A stretch of 7,679 nt of DNA from a bacterium (GTDB lineage: Bacteria; Vulcanimicrobiota; Xenobia; Xenobiales; Xenobiaceae). Positions 6,711 to 7,679 of the stretch are shown here, one piece after another. A model generated the notes under the pieces. That model was not told the DNA's origin. It saw only the letters and a program-made list of their open reading frames with translations, and searched no databases. The DNA lies in assembly GCA_022839105.1 (NCBI GenBank), contig JALHDH010000133.1, positions 1-7,679 on the forward strand. Reading direction: 5' to 3'. Made by a program: the position numbers and the translations under genes. Position 1 is the stretch's first letter; each line of letters starts with the position of its first letter.

Positions 6711-7349
6711 CTACCCACCTTGCAGGGGCCTGGAAACCCCCGCGGTCAGGAACGGGTACACCTCTCCAAGCCTGCTTCGCAGGGCGTGGGGATCTCCCTG
6801 GTAGTGCAGGGCCCTCATGCCCAGACCCGTGGCCGCCTGGACGTTGAGCGGGTTGTCGTCCACGAAGACGGCGCCCTCCAGGCGGATTTCGTGGCGGGCG
6901 GCCAGGAGCCTGAAGAAGGCGGGGTCGGGCTTGCCGATTCCCGCCTCACCCGAGATCAGGATTCCGTCAAAGGCCTCCAGGAAGGGGAAGACGGGGCGGG
7001 CCAGGGGCCAGGTCTCGGCCGAGAAGTTGCTCAGGGCGTAGAGGGGCACGCCCGCCGAGCTGAGTTCCTCCAGCAGGGCTACGTTGGAGTGGATCGGGTC
7101 TCCGATCATCTCCAGCCAGCGCTCCTTGAAGGCCCGGATGGCCTCTGCGTGGGCCGGGTGGCGGGCCACCAGATCGGCGACTCCCTCTTCAAGGCTCCAC
7201 CCGCAGTCCAGGCGATCATTCCAGTCCGAGGTGACCACCTGTTCGAGGAATCGCTCGAGCTCGTCCGGGTCGGGAAAGAACTTCCGATACAGGCGGCGGG
7301 GCTCATACTCCATGAGCACGCCTCCCAGGTCGAAGATGGCTGGAACCAT
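6711..7349 (-). CDS. HAD-superfamily (subfamily IA, YihX-like) phosphatase, 212 aa
   Basis: HAD hydrolases transfer phosphate through an aspartyl intermediate; YihX of E. coli is a glucose-1-phosphate phosphatase, the nearest characterised type I recognise. Motif I is IFDLGGVLMEYEP with nucleophile Asp7; the usual general acid Asp at +2 is Gly9, as in the DLGN/DLGG subgroup. Motif II is LSNFS (Ser107), motif III Lys140 in GIGKPDPAFF, and motif IV VFVDDNP with Asp164 and Asp165. An alpha-helical cap fills about 16-85. The substrate is not decided. The ATG at 7349 directly precedes motif I and is the natural start; the open frame continues upstream to 7544 but overlaps rpsU and lacks homology. 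The Shine-Dalgarno is weak: GGAG sits about 12 bases upstream. A terminator-like hairpin separates it from rpsU, so it may need read-through or its own promoter. Confidence 0.9.
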   Translation of the reverse strand: MVPAIFDLGGVLMEYEPRRLYRKFFPDPDELERFLEQVVTSDWNDRLDCGWSLEEGVADLVARHPAHAEAIRAFKERWLEMIGDPIHSNVALLEELSSAGVPLYALSNFSAETWPLARPVFPFLEAFDGILISGEAGIGKPDPAFFRLLAARHEIRLEGAVFVDDNPLNVQAATGLGMRALHYQGDPHALRSRLGEVYPFLTAGVSRPLQGG

Positions 7350-7381
7350 GGTTCTTGGGGTCTCCACTTCCCTGCAAATGC

Positions 7382-7409
7382 AAAAGACCCCGATCGCGTG
7401 ACCGAGGTC
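7382..7409 (-). terminator. Rho-independent terminator downstream of rpsU
   Basis: On the - strand GACCTCG (7409-7403) and CGGGGTC (7392-7386) form a 7-bp stem containing one G-U pair around a 10-base loop, followed directly by TTTTG (7385-7381). It lies 23 bases after the rpsU stop. This is the best terminator in the window, the only one with an uninterrupted run of four Ts. Confidence 0.62.
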
Positions 7410-7432
7410 CGGGCCCTCAAGTTGAGGAGAGG

Positions 7433-7606
7433 CTAGCGGCGCCGACGCCGCCGGGCGGCAATCGCCTTCTTCTTGCGACGCACGCTGGGCTTGTCGTAGT
7501 ACTCCCGCTTCTTGACCTCGGCCAGTACGCCTTCTTTCTGGCACTGACGCCGGAAACGCTTCAAGGCAACATCAATCGGCTCACCGTCGATGACTCGGGT
7601 CTCCAT
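7433..7606 (-). CDS. rpsU: 30S ribosomal protein bS21, 57 aa
   Basis: bS21 binds the small-subunit platform near the anti-Shine-Dalgarno end of 16S rRNA and assists initiation. The sequence has the family hallmarks: GEPIDVALKRFRRQC (8-22), GVLAEVKKREYYDKPS (26-41), then RRKKK and a C-terminal run of six arginines. It is shorter than the 71-residue E. coli protein but typical for bacteria outside the gammaproteobacteria. The ATG at 7606 is chosen over an in-frame GTG at 7630 because AAAGGAGGG lies between them, 9 bases before the ATG. The usual partners dnaG and rpoD are not downstream; instead a terminator and a HAD gene follow. The upstream 73 bases reach the window edge, so any promoter is at least partly outside. 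Confidence 0.96.
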   Translation of the reverse strand: METRVIDGEPIDVALKRFRRQCQKEGVLAEVKKREYYDKPSVRRKKKAIAARRRRRR

Positions 7607-7615
7607 ATTCGCGCT

Positions 7616-7624
7616 CCCTCCTTT
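7616..7624 (-). promoter_or_regulatory. Strong Shine-Dalgarno of rpsU
   Basis: AAAGGAGGG on the - strand, 9 bases before the ATG at 7606. It is the longest purine-rich match to the 16S rRNA tail in this window, fitting a highly expressed ribosomal protein, and it rules out the GTG at 7630 as start. Confidence 0.75.
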
Positions 7625-7679
7625 CGTCACGGCCAGGTACCGGGAGTCGGTGACATGCCGAGTTGATATCTTGATTCGG

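Noticed and set aside
6711..6745. Small stem-loops around the HAD stop codon (AAGGT/ACCTT and GGGG/CCCC)
   Set aside because: Stems of only 4-5 bp without a T-run, partly inside coding sequence; expected by chance at this base composition.
7350..7544. N-terminal extension of the HAD protein
   Set aside because: It overlaps rpsU and the terminator hairpin and has no resemblance to HAD N-termini; motif I begins directly after the ATG at 7349.
7663..7668. TATCAA on the - strand as a -10 box of an rpsU promoter
   Set aside because: Only a partial match, and the -35 position falls at or beyond the window edge, so it cannot be supported.

Overview
This is an ordinary-looking chromosomal segment of a GC-rich bacterium (roughly two thirds G+C by eye, third codon positions almost always G or C). 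The presence of SecF, a short Arg-ending bS21, EttA and OsmC suggests a Gram-negative lineage. The closest guess is Acidobacteriota (Holophagae-like) or a deltaproteobacterial relative, but nothing in the window proves this. I see no tRNA, rRNA, CRISPR array, insertion sequence, integrase or attachment site.

Layout: two gene runs face each other and meet at about 3005-3028. The left run, on the + strand, is the 3' end of secF (1-376), a PlsC-type acyltransferase (498-1415), an AI-2E/PerM/TqsA-type membrane protein (about 1412-2581) and glyoxalase I gloA (2615-3004). The last three look co-transcribed, with a stop/start overlap or very short gaps. The right run, on the - strand and read from the right edge leftward, is rpsU (bS21), a HAD-superfamily phosphatase, osmC, a Nudix hydrolase, ettA (ABC-F translation factor) and an uncharacterised 320-residue protein whose ribosome-binding site overlaps the ettA stop codon.

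How the genes relate: rpsU and ettA both act on the ribosome. gloA (methylglyoxal), osmC (organic hydroperoxides), the HAD phosphatase and the Nudix enzyme are small-molecule detoxification or house-cleaning enzymes. SecF, the acyltransferase and the AI-2E-family protein are envelope functions. This reads as housekeeping, not as a dedicated defence or biosynthetic system.

The least explained item is the gene at 3029-3991. Its conserved-looking motifs match no function I can name. It is tightly coupled to ettA, it has no ATG, GTG or TTG at the expected spacing from a strong Shine-Dalgarno sequence, and a nine-G tract lies near its 5' end. Three hairpins lie between genes of the - strand run, which suggests it is split into several transcripts despite its operon-like spacing.
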